DNA from: CAVSRC01 sp963785065
Lineage (GTDB): Bacteria > Pseudomonadota > Alphaproteobacteria > Rhizobiales > Kaistiaceae
Assembly: GCA_963785065.1 (NCBI GenBank)
Contig: CAWATX010000002.1
Span: 1,984,001-2,048,000 of the forward strand
Length of the DNA stretch: 64,000 bases
Direction: 5' to 3'
The notes under the pieces were generated by a model that was not told the origin of the DNA, did not search any database, and was given only the letters and a program-made list of their open reading frames with translations. Below are positions 55,417 through 63,923 of the stretch, piece by piece; position 1 is the first letter of the stretch; the number at the start of each line of letters is the position of its first letter. The position numbers and the translations under genes were made by a program.

Positions 55417-55748
55417 GTTCCCGCCTGAGTTATGAATTTTGCATGGCGTTGTCAAGGAATTTTGGAAATATTCATAGTATCCGCCACCTGGACCTCGCAA
55501 AAAAACTCGCAGAATTCAAATCACTCATTTCGGGCTTGTAAATAAAAATCGCGCTATTACATGCCGAAAAGCATTGCTGGCCACGTGCTGCGTCCAAATA
55601 TTCAAGAGCCTTTTGCAATGACACGGCTCCCCTGGCTGACATCGCTGACGCCCGAGCGGCAGAAGGTCGATGCGCCGGCAGGCGGGTAACTTGCGACACG
55701 TTCAGGGAGCGCCGCGTCTCCCTCTGGCCGCCAACGGGACACAAAGAA
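55417..55748. other. AT-rich intergenic stretch
   Basis: It separates the groESL promoter (minus strand) from the DUF1488 operon (plus strand). Short AT-rich runs such as 55425-55520 are consistent with divergent promoters. No gene is seen. Confidence 0.5.
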
Positions 55749-56033
55749 ATGAGCCTCGCCTTCCCAAATCCAAGCCGCAGCTACGACCCCGTTTCGCGGC
55801 GCATCCGCTTCTGGGGTCATGACAGCGCCATGGAAGTGCGTTTCTTCCTGGAGGAGAACGCGATCTTCGTCCTCTATCCGACGACGAAGAACACCGAGGA
55901 AGCGATCCTGGCGGCTTTCGACGCGGCGCGGGAACACATCTTCGCCGCCGCGGCCAAGGTCTACGCGCCCGAGCAGCATCGCAGCTTCTACACGCTGGCC
56001 AGCGATCAATTTTCGCGGGTCGCAACAGCATGA
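55749..56033 (+). CDS. DUF1488-family protein
   Basis: The 94-residue protein MSLAFPNPSRSYDPVSRRIR... has the DUF1488 pattern RIRFWGHDSAMEVRFFLEENAIF and a C-terminal helix (EEAILAAFDAAREHIFAAAAKVY). The family is short, alphaproteobacterial and uncharacterised. It overlaps the next gene by four bases (ATGA). Confidence 0.8.
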   Translation: MSLAFPNPSRSYDPVSRRIRFWGHDSAMEVRFFLEENAIFVLYPTTKNTEEAILAAFDAAREHIFAAAAKVYAPEQHRSFYTLASDQFSRVATA

Positions 56034-56302
56034 CGGTCCGGGCAACGGTCAAGACCGTGCGATTCACGCAACCGTTCTGTCTCGGTGGCATTGGCGGTGT
56101 CATGCAGCCAGGCGACTATGACGTCACCACCGACGAAGAGCAGGTCGGCGGCATGAACGTACTGGGGTGGCGAAGGCTTGCCACCACGATCCAGGTCTTT
56201 CGCGGCGGCGTCACACAGAGCTACCCCATCGACCCGGTCGACCTCGAGGCGAGCCTGATGCGCGACGCCGGTTCGACAGTGGCGGCTGCTACCGGAGTCT
56301 GA
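56030..56302 (+). CDS. Conserved hypothetical protein, DUF1488 partner
   Basis: The 90-residue protein begins MTVRATVKTVRFTQPFCLGG and has a beta-rich composition with a PGDYDVTTDEEQ turn. Its start overlaps the DUF1488 stop, so the two are translationally coupled. No function known to me. Confidence 0.65.
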   Translation: MTVRATVKTVRFTQPFCLGGIGGVMQPGDYDVTTDEEQVGGMNVLGWRRLATTIQVFRGGVTQSYPIDPVDLEASLMRDAGSTVAAATGV

Positions 56303-56398
56303 TGTGGCAAGGCCGACGGTCTCTGCAGACCGGCCGCTGGGCCTGCGGCAGGAGCCGGTGATCTTCACCGAGTCGGTTTGATACCAAGGAGAAGTGAC

Positions 56399-56683
56399 GT
56401 GGACAGACAACTCTATGCGATCGGACAAATTGTCGGTGTCACGCTCCGCTCGCTGTCCGGCCCCCGGACGCAGGATCATTTCCGGATCGTCCGTCGCTAC
56501 ATGGCGCGGAATCAGGGGCCCATGTATCACGTCCGCAGCATCGTCGATCGCAGCCAAAGAATGGTGCCGGAGGACGAGCTTTCAATCGTCATGCCGAATT
56601 TCTTCGATCGTTCGAACCGCCCCAGCAAGGTGTTGCAGCTCTTTCCGCAGATCGTGCGCTTTGATCGCGCGGTGACGCCATGA
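56399..56683 (+). CDS. Conserved hypothetical protein
   Basis: The 94-residue protein starts at GTG 56399, 8 nt after AAGGAG. It is basic and has a compact stretch DHFRIVRRYMARNQGPMYHVRSIVDRSQRMVPEDEL. It may be a small DNA- or RNA-binding protein, but I do not recognise a family. Confidence 0.55.
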   Translation: MDRQLYAIGQIVGVTLRSLSGPRTQDHFRIVRRYMARNQGPMYHVRSIVDRSQRMVPEDELSIVMPNFFDRSNRPSKVLQLFPQIVRFDRAVTP

Positions 56684-56797
56684 CAGCGTCGACGACCGTC
56701 AGGCAGTGACCTCCACCCGGCGCTTCCCTCCCGGATCTGCGAGATCGAGATCGATCGGAAGTGAATTGTTGACGTCCCAAATGCAACGGAGAGCCTG

Positions 56798-56992
56798 TTG
56801 AAGAACCCCGACCACGACGCCAGGAGGACGGTCATCCGCGAATGGATGGCACTCCCCAAGGGTAAACGCCGGACAAGAGACGATGCTCTTGCGTTTGCGA
56901 CCGTGGCCGCAGGGCATCACACCCTGAAGGGCCCGGGAGATTCGCCGGAGCGGATCCTCGGTTGGCTGCTACCGCGTATCGGCCGCGGCTGA
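56798..56992 (+). CDS. Small conserved hypothetical protein
   Basis: The frame (TTG start at 56798) encodes 64 residues with HDARRTVIREWMALPKGKRR then TRDDALAFATVAAG. A similar IREWMxLPKxKR motif occurs in short proteins of rhizobia. The 3' half is predicted helical. Function unknown. Confidence 0.5.
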   Translation: MKNPDHDARRTVIREWMALPKGKRRTRDDALAFATVAAGHHTLKGPGDSPERILGWLLPRIGRG

Positions 56993-57047
56993 TCGAGTCC
57001 GCGCGTGCACCACGCCCGCTGCCGATCTCGCGAGGCGTTTGCGCGGC

Positions 57048-57248
57048 CTATTTGTCATGGCTGCCTGTGTGACGCTTTTCCAGCCAGACAGCAGCTTCGT
57101 GCTTGATCCATTGCTTGGCGTCAGCTTCGTTGGCGAAATTGGGCACGTCCGCCGTGCGGCCATTGTCCCAGGTTACCCTTACGTACCATCCGTCCCCGAC
57201 CTTGACCGGACGGGCCTCGAAATTCGCTCGTGAGGGACCTAGCGCCAT
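57048..57248 (-). CDS. Small hypothetical protein with GWYVRVTW motif
   Basis: The 66-residue protein has FEARPVKVGDGWYVRVTWDN then TADVPNFANEADAKQWIKHE, a short beta-hairpin plus helix. Related short proteins are common in Hyphomicrobiales. It is convergent to the cluster on its left. Function unknown. Confidence 0.55.
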   Translation of the reverse strand: MALGPSRANFEARPVKVGDGWYVRVTWDNGRTADVPNFANEADAKQWIKHEAAVWLEKRHTGSHDK

Positions 57249-57437
57249 ATCAGCAATATGAGGCGCGTTGGAGCAGAGCGCCAGCGCCGAGATCGGCTGG
57301 CCTCATTCCGCCTGGGATAACGTCACCTCGGCCGCGACTGACATCGCCGGCTGGCATCTTCGCACTCGCCGACCGTAGCCCAGGTTCAACAGTGCAGCGC
57401 TGACCGTGGTGCCGATTGCTGCGATGCGTGCTGGGCT

Positions 57438-57554
57438 GCTCACGCCAGGTTCGCTGCGCTCACCGGCTCCGCGGGGGCGGGCGAAAGCCCGGGCCGCGCT
57501 TGCGGCCTTTGGCGCGTTCGAAGTCTCTCCTTCGAAGCACGCCAATCTCTTCAA
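57438..57554 (+). repeat. 101-bp repeat, copy 2
   Basis: Positions 57438-57538 are identical to 43688-43788. Here the repeat lies directly after the stop codon of the PAP2 gene and so may act as its 3' untranslated or terminator sequence. The two copies are in the same orientation, 13.75 kb apart. Confidence 0.85.
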
Positions 57555-58264
57555 TGAATTGGTTGCTTCCCAATGCCAGAGACAAGTCCGGGGTGATCCT
57601 CGGATATTCCGATGATGGCGGTGGCCGCAATCCGATAGGTGCCGGCCTCGGCCCGTCCGGCACTGCACACACCGAAGTGGTGCGCGAGCCTGTAGGCGAC
57701 GGTGTCGATGACCTCCTCGGCGTGGAGATCGATGCCGCGCAGCAGCACGATCGGCAGAAGCGGCAGAATCAGCATCCACGGGCGCAGAGCCACCTTGCGG
57801 CTCGGACCGCGCGCGGCCGTGGCGAGGATGGTTGGCGCGGCGAGGCCGATCGCGCTGCCCAGGATGACTTCGGGGATGGTGTGGACGCCGATGACCACCC
57901 GCGAGACAGCGACCGCCAATACCAGGATCGTTGTCGCGATCAGGACGAGGAACACCGTTGTCCGCCGCGAGGCCGTCATCCGCGCCACGAGAACGGCTGC
58001 CCCGCCATAGACCGCCGCGGCGCTCGCTGAGTGCCCGCTCGGGCTGTGGATGCCGAGTACCGGGAGCACGTCGCCGCAGGGGATGAAGTAGAGCTTGGCG
58101 ACGAGTATGAGGCCCAGCGAGACGGAGACTGCGAGAGCCCACAGGAAGGAGGACCGCCAGTCGCCTGCCGCCGCCACCACCAGCGCCACCATCACCGCAA
58201 CCGGCAATATCACCCCGAGATTGCCGAAGGCGGTGATGAACTGCGCCAATTCGGCGGGATGCAT
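57551..58264 (-). CDS. PAP2-family phosphatase
   Basis: The 237-residue membrane protein has six hydrophobic segments and the phosphatase motifs IHSPSGHSASAAAV and SRVVIGVHTIPEVILG (catalytic histidine). It probably dephosphorylates a lipid phosphate or undecaprenyl pyrophosphate at the membrane. I start at ATG 58264; an upstream in-frame extension has no hydrophobic character. Its C-terminus ends one base inside the imperfect flank of the 101-bp repeat. Confidence 0.85.
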   Translation of the reverse strand: MHPAELAQFITAFGNLGVILPVAVMVALVVAAAGDWRSSFLWALAVSVSLGLILVAKLYFIPCGDVLPVLGIHSPSGHSASAAAVYGGAAVLVARMTASRRTTVFLVLIATTILVLAVAVSRVVIGVHTIPEVILGSAIGLAAPTILATAARGPSRKVALRPWMLILPLLPIVLLRGIDLHAEEVIDTVAYRLAHHFGVCSAGRAEAGTYRIAATAIIGISEDHPGLVSGIGKQPIH

Positions 58265-58405
58265 TTGCGGCGAGCACCTTTGATGACGATCGCGGCAGGA
58301 TGCATCCCCTGCCGCCCGGTGCAAGCGGAAATCGCCCCGTCGGCGCGACGAGCGTGAGGATTTCCTGTAGTCTTGCCATAGGTTTCCATGAAGGAGGGCG
58401 ACACC

Positions 58406-59407
58406 ATGCTGAGGTCACTGACCGTCGCGGCACTGGCGCTGCTGGCGAGCGCGCCGGCGCTGGCCAATGATTCGACCGCCGAGATCAAGACCGGCGGGCT
58501 GGTCCTCACCCGCACCGACGCCATCAGCATGGACAGCGAGGAGCTGTTCATCTCGCCCGACCAGATCCAGGTAGCCTATCGCTTCCGCAACCAGACCGAG
58601 GAGGACGTCGACACCATCGTCGCCTTCCCCATGCCCGACATCCAATACAACCCCTATGGCGACACCGCGCTGCCCGATATCCAGTCGGACAACTTCCTCG
58701 GCTTCAGCGCCACCGTCGAGGGCCAGCCGGTAACCGTCCAGCTCGAGCAGCGGGCCTTCGCCGGCACGCTCGACGTCACCGACACGCTGAAGCAAGCCGG
58801 CGTACCGCTGTTCCCGTTCGGCGAGGCCGCCTTCGATGCTTTGAAAGCGCTCACGCCGGACACGCTGAAGGACTGGCAGAGCCGCGGCATCGTCTTCATC
58901 GACCGCTACGACGTCGGCAAGGGCATGGAGGATCACCCGACGCCCTACTGGGTGCTGAAGTCCACCTATTGGTGGCGCATGACCTTCCCCGCCGGCCGCA
59001 CGATCATGGTCGAGCATCGCTACCAGCCAAGCGTCGGCGCCTCGGTCGGCGTCAACTTCTTCATCGACGGGCACTTCGCCGGCCCCACCTATGACGACTA
59101 TCGCCAGCGCTATTGCCTCGACAAGTCCTTCGAGAATGCCGTCCTGCGCGCCACGCGGCAGGCGGGGGCCGACTATCCGCCCTTCATGGAAAACCGCATC
59201 TCCTACATCCTCACCACCGGCAACAACTGGGCCGGCGCGATCGGTTCGTTCACCCTGACCGTCGACAAGGGCAGCACCGACAATCTGGTGAGCTTCTGCG
59301 GCACCGGCGTGCGCAAGATCGCACCCACCCAATTCCAGATGAAGGTGCAGGATTTTGCCCCGGAGCACGACTTCAACGTGCTCATCCTCAAGCCGTCTGG
59401 GAATTGA
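58406..59407 (+). CDS. DUF4424-family secreted protein
   Basis: The 333-residue protein has a signal peptide (MLRSLTVAALALLASAPALA) and a beta-rich body with AEIKTGGLVLTRTDAISMDSEELFISPDQIQVAYRFRN, the DUF4424 pattern. It is likely periplasmic or attached to the envelope. The start has AAGGAGG 8 nt upstream. Its last 20 bp overlap the 3' end of the convergent glucosidase gene. Function unknown. Confidence 0.8.
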   Translation: MLRSLTVAALALLASAPALANDSTAEIKTGGLVLTRTDAISMDSEELFISPDQIQVAYRFRNQTEEDVDTIVAFPMPDIQYNPYGDTALPDIQSDNFLGFSATVEGQPVTVQLEQRAFAGTLDVTDTLKQAGVPLFPFGEAAFDALKALTPDTLKDWQSRGIVFIDRYDVGKGMEDHPTPYWVLKSTYWWRMTFPAGRTIMVEHRYQPSVGASVGVNFFIDGHFAGPTYDDYRQRYCLDKSFENAVLRATRQAGADYPPFMENRISYILTTGNNWAGAIGSFTLTVDKGSTDNLVSFCGTGVRKIAPTQFQMKVQDFAPEHDFNVLILKPSGN

Positions 59408-61028
59408 CCAGCCCGAAGAAGGCCTCGCCCGGCTGTAGCCGCACGCTCGAGCCGTCGGCCTCCGGCCGCACGGTGAACCCGGTGCCGTCGAGCGCTGTCA
59501 CCGGCGCCGGAACGCTCACGCGCGCTTCCGTCTCGCCGAGATTGAACAGACAGGCGATGTCTTCGCCATCGCTGGAGCGCACGAAGGCGAGGACGTCTTC
59601 CGGTGCATCGAGGAAGCGGATCGTGCCGGCGACGAGCGCCGGGTGAGCCCGGCGGAAGGCGAGGAGCCGCTTGTAGTGCGCCAGCACCGAGCTGTCGTCG
59701 CCGCTCTCCGCGCTAACCGTCATCCGCAGATGGTCTTCCGGCACCGGCAGCCAGGGTTTCGCGCTTGAGAACCCACCATGGGGCGCCGTCGCGTCCCATA
59801 CCATCGGCGTGCGGCAGCCGTCGCGGCCCTTGTATTCGGGCCAGAAGGTGATGCCGTAGGGATCGACCAGGTCCTCGAAGCGGAGGTTCGCCTCGGTCAG
59901 GCCCAGCTCCTCGCCCTGATAGAGGCTGACCGAACCGCGCAGCGCGATCAGGATGGCGATGGCAAGCCGTGCCAGCCGGTCGTGGTCCCGACCTTCGCCC
60001 CAGCGGCTGACATGGCGGACGACGTCGTGATTGGAGAAGGCCCAGCACGCCCAGCCGTCCTTGACGATCGCCTCGAACGCCTCGATCTGCCGGCGGAAGA
60101 AGGCCGCCGAAAAGTTCGGCCCGAGGAAGTCGAAGGTGTAGCACATGTGCAGCTTATCGCCGCCGGCGGTGTAGGTCGCCATCGTCTTCAGCCCGCGTGC
60201 GCCGTCGGCAACCTCGCCGACCGAGGTGGTGGCGCCGTAGCGGTCGAGCAGCGCGCGGAAGCGCTTCAGGAACGCCAGGTTCTCCGGCTGGCTCTTGTCG
60301 TAGAGATGATCCTGCATGCCATAGGGATTGGCGCTGAAGACCTCCGTTTCCGTGTCGCGTGGCGCCGGCGGGTTCGATTTCAACGTCTGCGAATGGAAAT
60401 AGAAGTTCGCCGTGTCGAGGCGGAAGCCGTCGACGCCGCGCCTCAGCCAGAACTCCACGGTGGCCAACAGCGCGTCCTGGACGGCCATGTTGTGGAAGTT
60501 GAGGTCGGGCTGCTCAGTCAGGTAGTTGTGCAAGTAGTACTGCCGCCGACGCGTGTCCCACTGCCACGCTGGCCCGCCGAAATTCGACAGCCAGTTGTTG
60601 GGCGGCGAGCCGTCCGCCTGCGGGTCGGCCCAGACATACCAGTCGGCTTTGGGGTTGGTCCGGTTGGCGCGGCTCTCCTTGAACCATGCGTGCTGGTCGG
60701 ATGTGTGCGACAGCACCTGGTCGATCATCACCTTGAGGCCAAGCCGGTGCGCTTCGGCCACCAGCGCGTCGAAATCGGCGAGCGTCCCGAAGATCGGATC
60801 GACGTCGACATAATTTGAAACGTCGTAACCAAAGTCCTTCATCGGCGAGACGAAGAAAGGCGAGATCCAGATCGCATCGACCCCGAGATCGGCGACATGG
60901 CCGAGCCGGTGGGTGATGCCGGCGAGATCGCCGATGCCGTCGCCGCTCGAGTCCTGAAATGAGCGCGGATAGATCTGGTAGATGACGGCGCCGCGCCACC
61001 AGTCCTTGTTGTTCTTTCGGGGGGGCAT
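59388..61028 (-). CDS. GH13 alpha-glucosidase (oligo-1,6-glucosidase/trehalose-hydrolase type)
   Basis: The 546-residue protein has the GH13 barrel signatures: WWRGAVIYQIYPRSFQDSSGDGIGDL, the calcium/first-region motif IDQVLSHTS, nucleophile Asp in GFRLDTAN, acid Glu in TSVGEVAD and the third Asp in SNHDVVRH. It hydrolyses alpha-glucosidic bonds in the cytosol. The start at ATG 61028 is chosen because the longer reading frame adds sequence outside the family. It is divergent from the malonyl-CoA decarboxylase gene (about 125 nt apart). Confidence 0.92.
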   Translation of the reverse strand: MPPRKNNKDWWRGAVIYQIYPRSFQDSSGDGIGDLAGITHRLGHVADLGVDAIWISPFFVSPMKDFGYDVSNYVDVDPIFGTLADFDALVAEAHRLGLKVMIDQVLSHTSDQHAWFKESRANRTNPKADWYVWADPQADGSPPNNWLSNFGGPAWQWDTRRRQYYLHNYLTEQPDLNFHNMAVQDALLATVEFWLRRGVDGFRLDTANFYFHSQTLKSNPPAPRDTETEVFSANPYGMQDHLYDKSQPENLAFLKRFRALLDRYGATTSVGEVADGARGLKTMATYTAGGDKLHMCYTFDFLGPNFSAAFFRRQIEAFEAIVKDGWACWAFSNHDVVRHVSRWGEGRDHDRLARLAIAILIALRGSVSLYQGEELGLTEANLRFEDLVDPYGITFWPEYKGRDGCRTPMVWDATAPHGGFSSAKPWLPVPEDHLRMTVSAESGDDSSVLAHYKRLLAFRRAHPALVAGTIRFLDAPEDVLAFVRSSDGEDIACLFNLGETEARVSVPAPVTALDGTGFTVRPEADGSSVRLQPGEAFFGLVNSQTA

Positions 61029-61152
61029 GTTCAGAAGGCCGATTGGATGGAAATGGTCGGGCGCCACGTTGCCGAGCGCCCCGCATTCGTCAAGCTGACA
61101 TGGTCGCGCAGCCGCTGGTTTTTGCCGCCGGAGAGCCACATATAGGGGGATA

Positions 61153-62634
61153 GTGAAGGCCGGAAAGGCGATGACGATGAAGACGCAGCAACAGGCGCGG
61201 TCGCCGGTACGATCGGCGCTGCTTTCCGATCTGCTGGAGGTGATCTCCGCTCGCGGCCGGGCGCTCTTCCGGGTGGACGAGTTCGGTGCGCTCGGCAGCC
61301 GCGGCGGCGCCGGTCTCATCGACCTCGGCGAGCAGCTGCTCTCGCGCCGCGGCGAGGCCTCGGGCATGGCGCTGGCCGAGCGCCTGCTGGCCGAATTCGA
61401 AGCCGCCGAACCCGACGCCAAGCTTGCCTTCCTGCAGGCGCTCGCCAGTCATTTCGGCGCCGACGCAGACGCGATTGAGGCGGCGATCGACGCCTGGCGG
61501 TCGGCCCCCGAGCCGAAGCCGCTGGCGCGCCTGCAGCGCGCCAGCGAGCCCCGCCGCCAGGAACTCATCCGCCGCCTGAACTATGCGCCGGGCGGCACCG
61601 CCTCGCTCATCAGCATGCGCGAGGTGCTGATGGATGCCTGCAAGGACGATACGGCCCTGGCGCCGGTCGACGCCGATTTCGTCCATCTTTTCTCGTCCTG
61701 GTTCAATCGCGGCTTTCTCATCCTCAGGCCCATCGACTGGGATACGCCGGCAAGCGTGCTCGAAAAGCTGGTCCGCTACGAGGCGGTGCACGCCATCCAC
61801 AACTGGCAGGATCTCAAGAACCGGCTGGGCTCGCCCGACCGGCGCTGCTACGGCTTTTTCCATCCGCGCCTGCCCGAAGACCCGCTGATCTTCGTCGAGG
61901 TGGCGCTCACCCGCGACATGCCGGGACAGATCGCGCCGATCCTCGATACCAGGCGCGTGCCGATCACGCCGCAGGAGGCAACCACCGCGGTCTTCTATTC
62001 GATTTCCAACACCCAGCGCGGGCTCTCCGGTGTCAGCTTCGGCAGCTTCCTCATCAAGCAGGTGGTCGAGGATCTGCGCCGCGAACTGCCCGGCCTCACC
62101 ACCTTCGTCACGCTCTCGCCGGCGCCCCGCTTCGCCCGCTGGCTCGACGGCGAGCGCAAGTCGAGCCAAGCGGGCCTACTCGGCCCCGAGACGCGCGCCG
62201 CGCTCGCCGCCCTCGATACGCCTGGCTGGCACAAGAATACCGAGCTGGTCGAGAACCTGCGTGCCCCGCTGCTTGCCGCCGCCTCGGCCTATTTCCTCGA
62301 AGCCCGCGACAACAAGGGCCGCGTCGCCGATGCCATCGCCCGCTTCCATCTCGGCAACGGCGCCCGCCTGGAGCGGCTCGACATGCTTGGCGACACCTCC
62401 AGGAAGGGGCTCGAACAGTCCTACGGGCTGATGGTCAACTATCTCTACGATCCGCGCCTGATCGAGCGCAATCACGAGGCCTATGCCGAACGCGAAGAGG
62501 TGATCGCGTCGGCCGCTGTGCGCCGCCTGCTGCCTGCCGGCCGGCCCAAACCGCAGCGCGAGAAGGCAACGCCGTCCAGGCGCCGCGCCGCCGCGCAATT
62601 GATCGCTGCGGCGCGCACCCACGAGCCGCAATAA
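61153..62634 (+). CDS. matA: Malonyl-CoA decarboxylase
   Basis: The 493-residue protein has the MCD helical N-terminal domain and the C-terminal acyltransferase-like catalytic domain, recognisable by VHLFSSWFNRGFLILRPIDWDTPA and YSISNTQRGLSGVSFGSFLIKQVV (catalytic Ser region). It converts malonyl-CoA to acetyl-CoA and CO2. In rhizobia it is MatA of the matABC malonate pathway, but no matB or matC neighbour is present here. The start may be 61153 or 61171. A hairpin terminator follows at 62653. Confidence 0.9.
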   Translation: MKAGKAMTMKTQQQARSPVRSALLSDLLEVISARGRALFRVDEFGALGSRGGAGLIDLGEQLLSRRGEASGMALAERLLAEFEAAEPDAKLAFLQALASHFGADADAIEAAIDAWRSAPEPKPLARLQRASEPRRQELIRRLNYAPGGTASLISMREVLMDACKDDTALAPVDADFVHLFSSWFNRGFLILRPIDWDTPASVLEKLVRYEAVHAIHNWQDLKNRLGSPDRRCYGFFHPRLPEDPLIFVEVALTRDMPGQIAPILDTRRVPITPQEATTAVFYSISNTQRGLSGVSFGSFLIKQVVEDLRRELPGLTTFVTLSPAPRFARWLDGERKSSQAGLLGPETRAALAALDTPGWHKNTELVENLRAPLLAAASAYFLEARDNKGRVADAIARFHLGNGARLERLDMLGDTSRKGLEQSYGLMVNYLYDPRLIERNHEAYAEREEVIASAAVRRLLPAGRPKPQREKATPSRRRAAAQLIAAARTHEPQ

Positions 62635-62652
62635 CCGATCTCCAGGAGAAGC

Positions 62653-62678
62653 CGCCGCGCAGCGCGCCGTGCGCGGCG
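62653..62678 (+). terminator. Hairpin after malonyl-CoA decarboxylase gene
   Basis: CGCCGCGCA-8 nt-TGCGCGGCG is a 9-bp perfect stem 18 nt after the stop codon. The remaining stretch to 63060 has no gene that I can support. Confidence 0.5.
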
Positions 62679-63076
62679 TCATGTCGGCGTCTACGCCCAC
62701 CGCAGCACGGTAGTGTGTTGCCGCGATCTCGGCCCATCGGTCGGATCGGTGCATGCGGCGGCCAGGGCTACGGCGGCATGTGAGTCCCGTCGGAGTGGAA
62801 CGCATCCCGACTGCGATCGGCGACACCGAACGCCGAACCTGAATTTTCGTCCATCATAATCCAGATCAGGGCGGCGCGCCGCGCTGCCGACTACGGTCTT
62901 CGTGGACGGCGCGGGAAGCCTCCCCCTTTCCCGCCGTCCGCCGCGCCGGCTCTCAGCCGGCATCCCCGAAGCTTGGGCAGACAGGACGTCGGTTCGGCGC
63001 GGAATCAGTTGCCGGTTTTTGGGCATGGCAAGGGGAAGGCCCGGCAGCGCCGGGTTCTTTTGAAGGAGCAATGGAA

Positions 63077-63307
63077 ATGAAGAAATTCCTGTTACCCGCC
63101 TTGGCGGTGCTGACGCTGTCTGTCTCTTCGGCAGCCTTCGCGCAGAGCGGTTCCTGGTACGTCGTCTACCACGACCGCTCGAACACCTGCGTCGCCGAGC
63201 ACAGCGTCGGCTCTGGTGGTGAGCAGCAGACGGTGGGCGGTCCGTATGGCAGCCAGGCTGCCGCCCTCTCGGCCATCAACCACCTCGGCTCCTGCGGCGG
63301 CCGCTAG
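63077..63307 (+). CDS. Small secreted protein, paralogue A
   Basis: The 76-residue protein has a signal peptide (MKKFLLPALAVLTLSVSSAAFA) and a mature part with SGSWYVVYHDRSNTCVAEHS and GPYGSQAAALSAINHLGSCGG. The two cysteines probably form a disulfide. I use ATG 63077 (8 nt after AAGGAG) instead of 63071. It resembles the protein at 63527. Confidence 0.75.
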   Translation: MKKFLLPALAVLTLSVSSAAFAQSGSWYVVYHDRSNTCVAEHSVGSGGEQQTVGGPYGSQAAALSAINHLGSCGGR

Positions 63308-63345
63308 GCAGGCTCAGGGCGGACCGATCGTTCGCCCCGGAAACG

Positions 63346-63375
63346 GAGGAGGCGGCCCGACGAGGCCGTCTCCTC
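63346..63375 (+). terminator. Hairpin between the two small secreted protein genes
   Basis: GAGGAGGCGGCC-CGACGA-GGCCGTCTCCTC is a 12-bp stem with one G-T pair, 39 nt after the first stop codon. It ends in a pyrimidine-rich run and is a good terminator candidate. Confidence 0.55.
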
Positions 63376-63526
63376 CCGTCCGTCGGTCCCGTCGTCCCGA
63401 TTCTTAAATCCCTGTCATCATAACAAAGATTAGCGCGGGCCGGTTTGCCGGCGCCTAAGCCTTGGTGCGGGACGACAGGCGGGGGCCCGGCCTTTGATCC
63501 GCGGGTCCCGATGAAGGAGCAAACCG

Positions 63527-63787
63527 ATGAAGAAGATCGTCCTCCCCATGCTGGCGGCTGCCGCCCTTCTCGCGGCTCCGGCGGCCTATGCCCGCACGAT
63601 GCACGATTCCGACATGTCCGGCTCGTGGCGCGTGCTCGCCGATGCCAATACCGACACCTGCTACACGTCGAACCAGCGGGCGGCCAGCGGCGAGACGCAG
63701 GTTGCCGGTCCCTTTGCCAGCCAGTCGCAGGCTGCTTCGGCCATGAGCGCCGCCATCGCGTGCGGTGGCTACAACAACCGGAACTGA
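63527..63787 (+). CDS. Small secreted protein, paralogue B
   Basis: The 86-residue protein starts MKKIVLPMLAAAALLAAPAA and has SGSWRVLADANTDTCYTSNQ then GPFASQSQAASAMSAAIACGG. The pattern SGSWxVxxDxxxxTC...GPxxSQxxAxxAxxxxxxCGG is shared with paralogue A. The two were probably produced by tandem duplication. Function unknown, secreted. Confidence 0.75.
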   Translation: MKKIVLPMLAAAALLAAPAAYARTMHDSDMSGSWRVLADANTDTCYTSNQRAASGETQVAGPFASQSQAASAMSAAIACGGYNNRN

Positions 63788-63801
63788 CCTCCGGCCGCGC
63801 C

Positions 63802-63834
63802 AACAAGGCGGCCGCCACAGGCGGCTGCCTTGTT
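63802..63834 (+). terminator. Hairpin after paralogue B
   Basis: AACAAGGC-G-GCCGCC-ACA-GGCGGC-T-GCCTTGTT is a 15-bp stem with one G-T pair, 14 nt after the stop. It is a convincing terminator hairpin by size. Confidence 0.6.
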
Positions 63835-63923
63835 GCGCCGGCCGTCGTCGGATGCCTGCAGTCGTGACCGGCAACAGCGCCGGCAATCCGATCTCGAAAA
63901 GTTGAAGCTGGAAGCGCGCCGGA

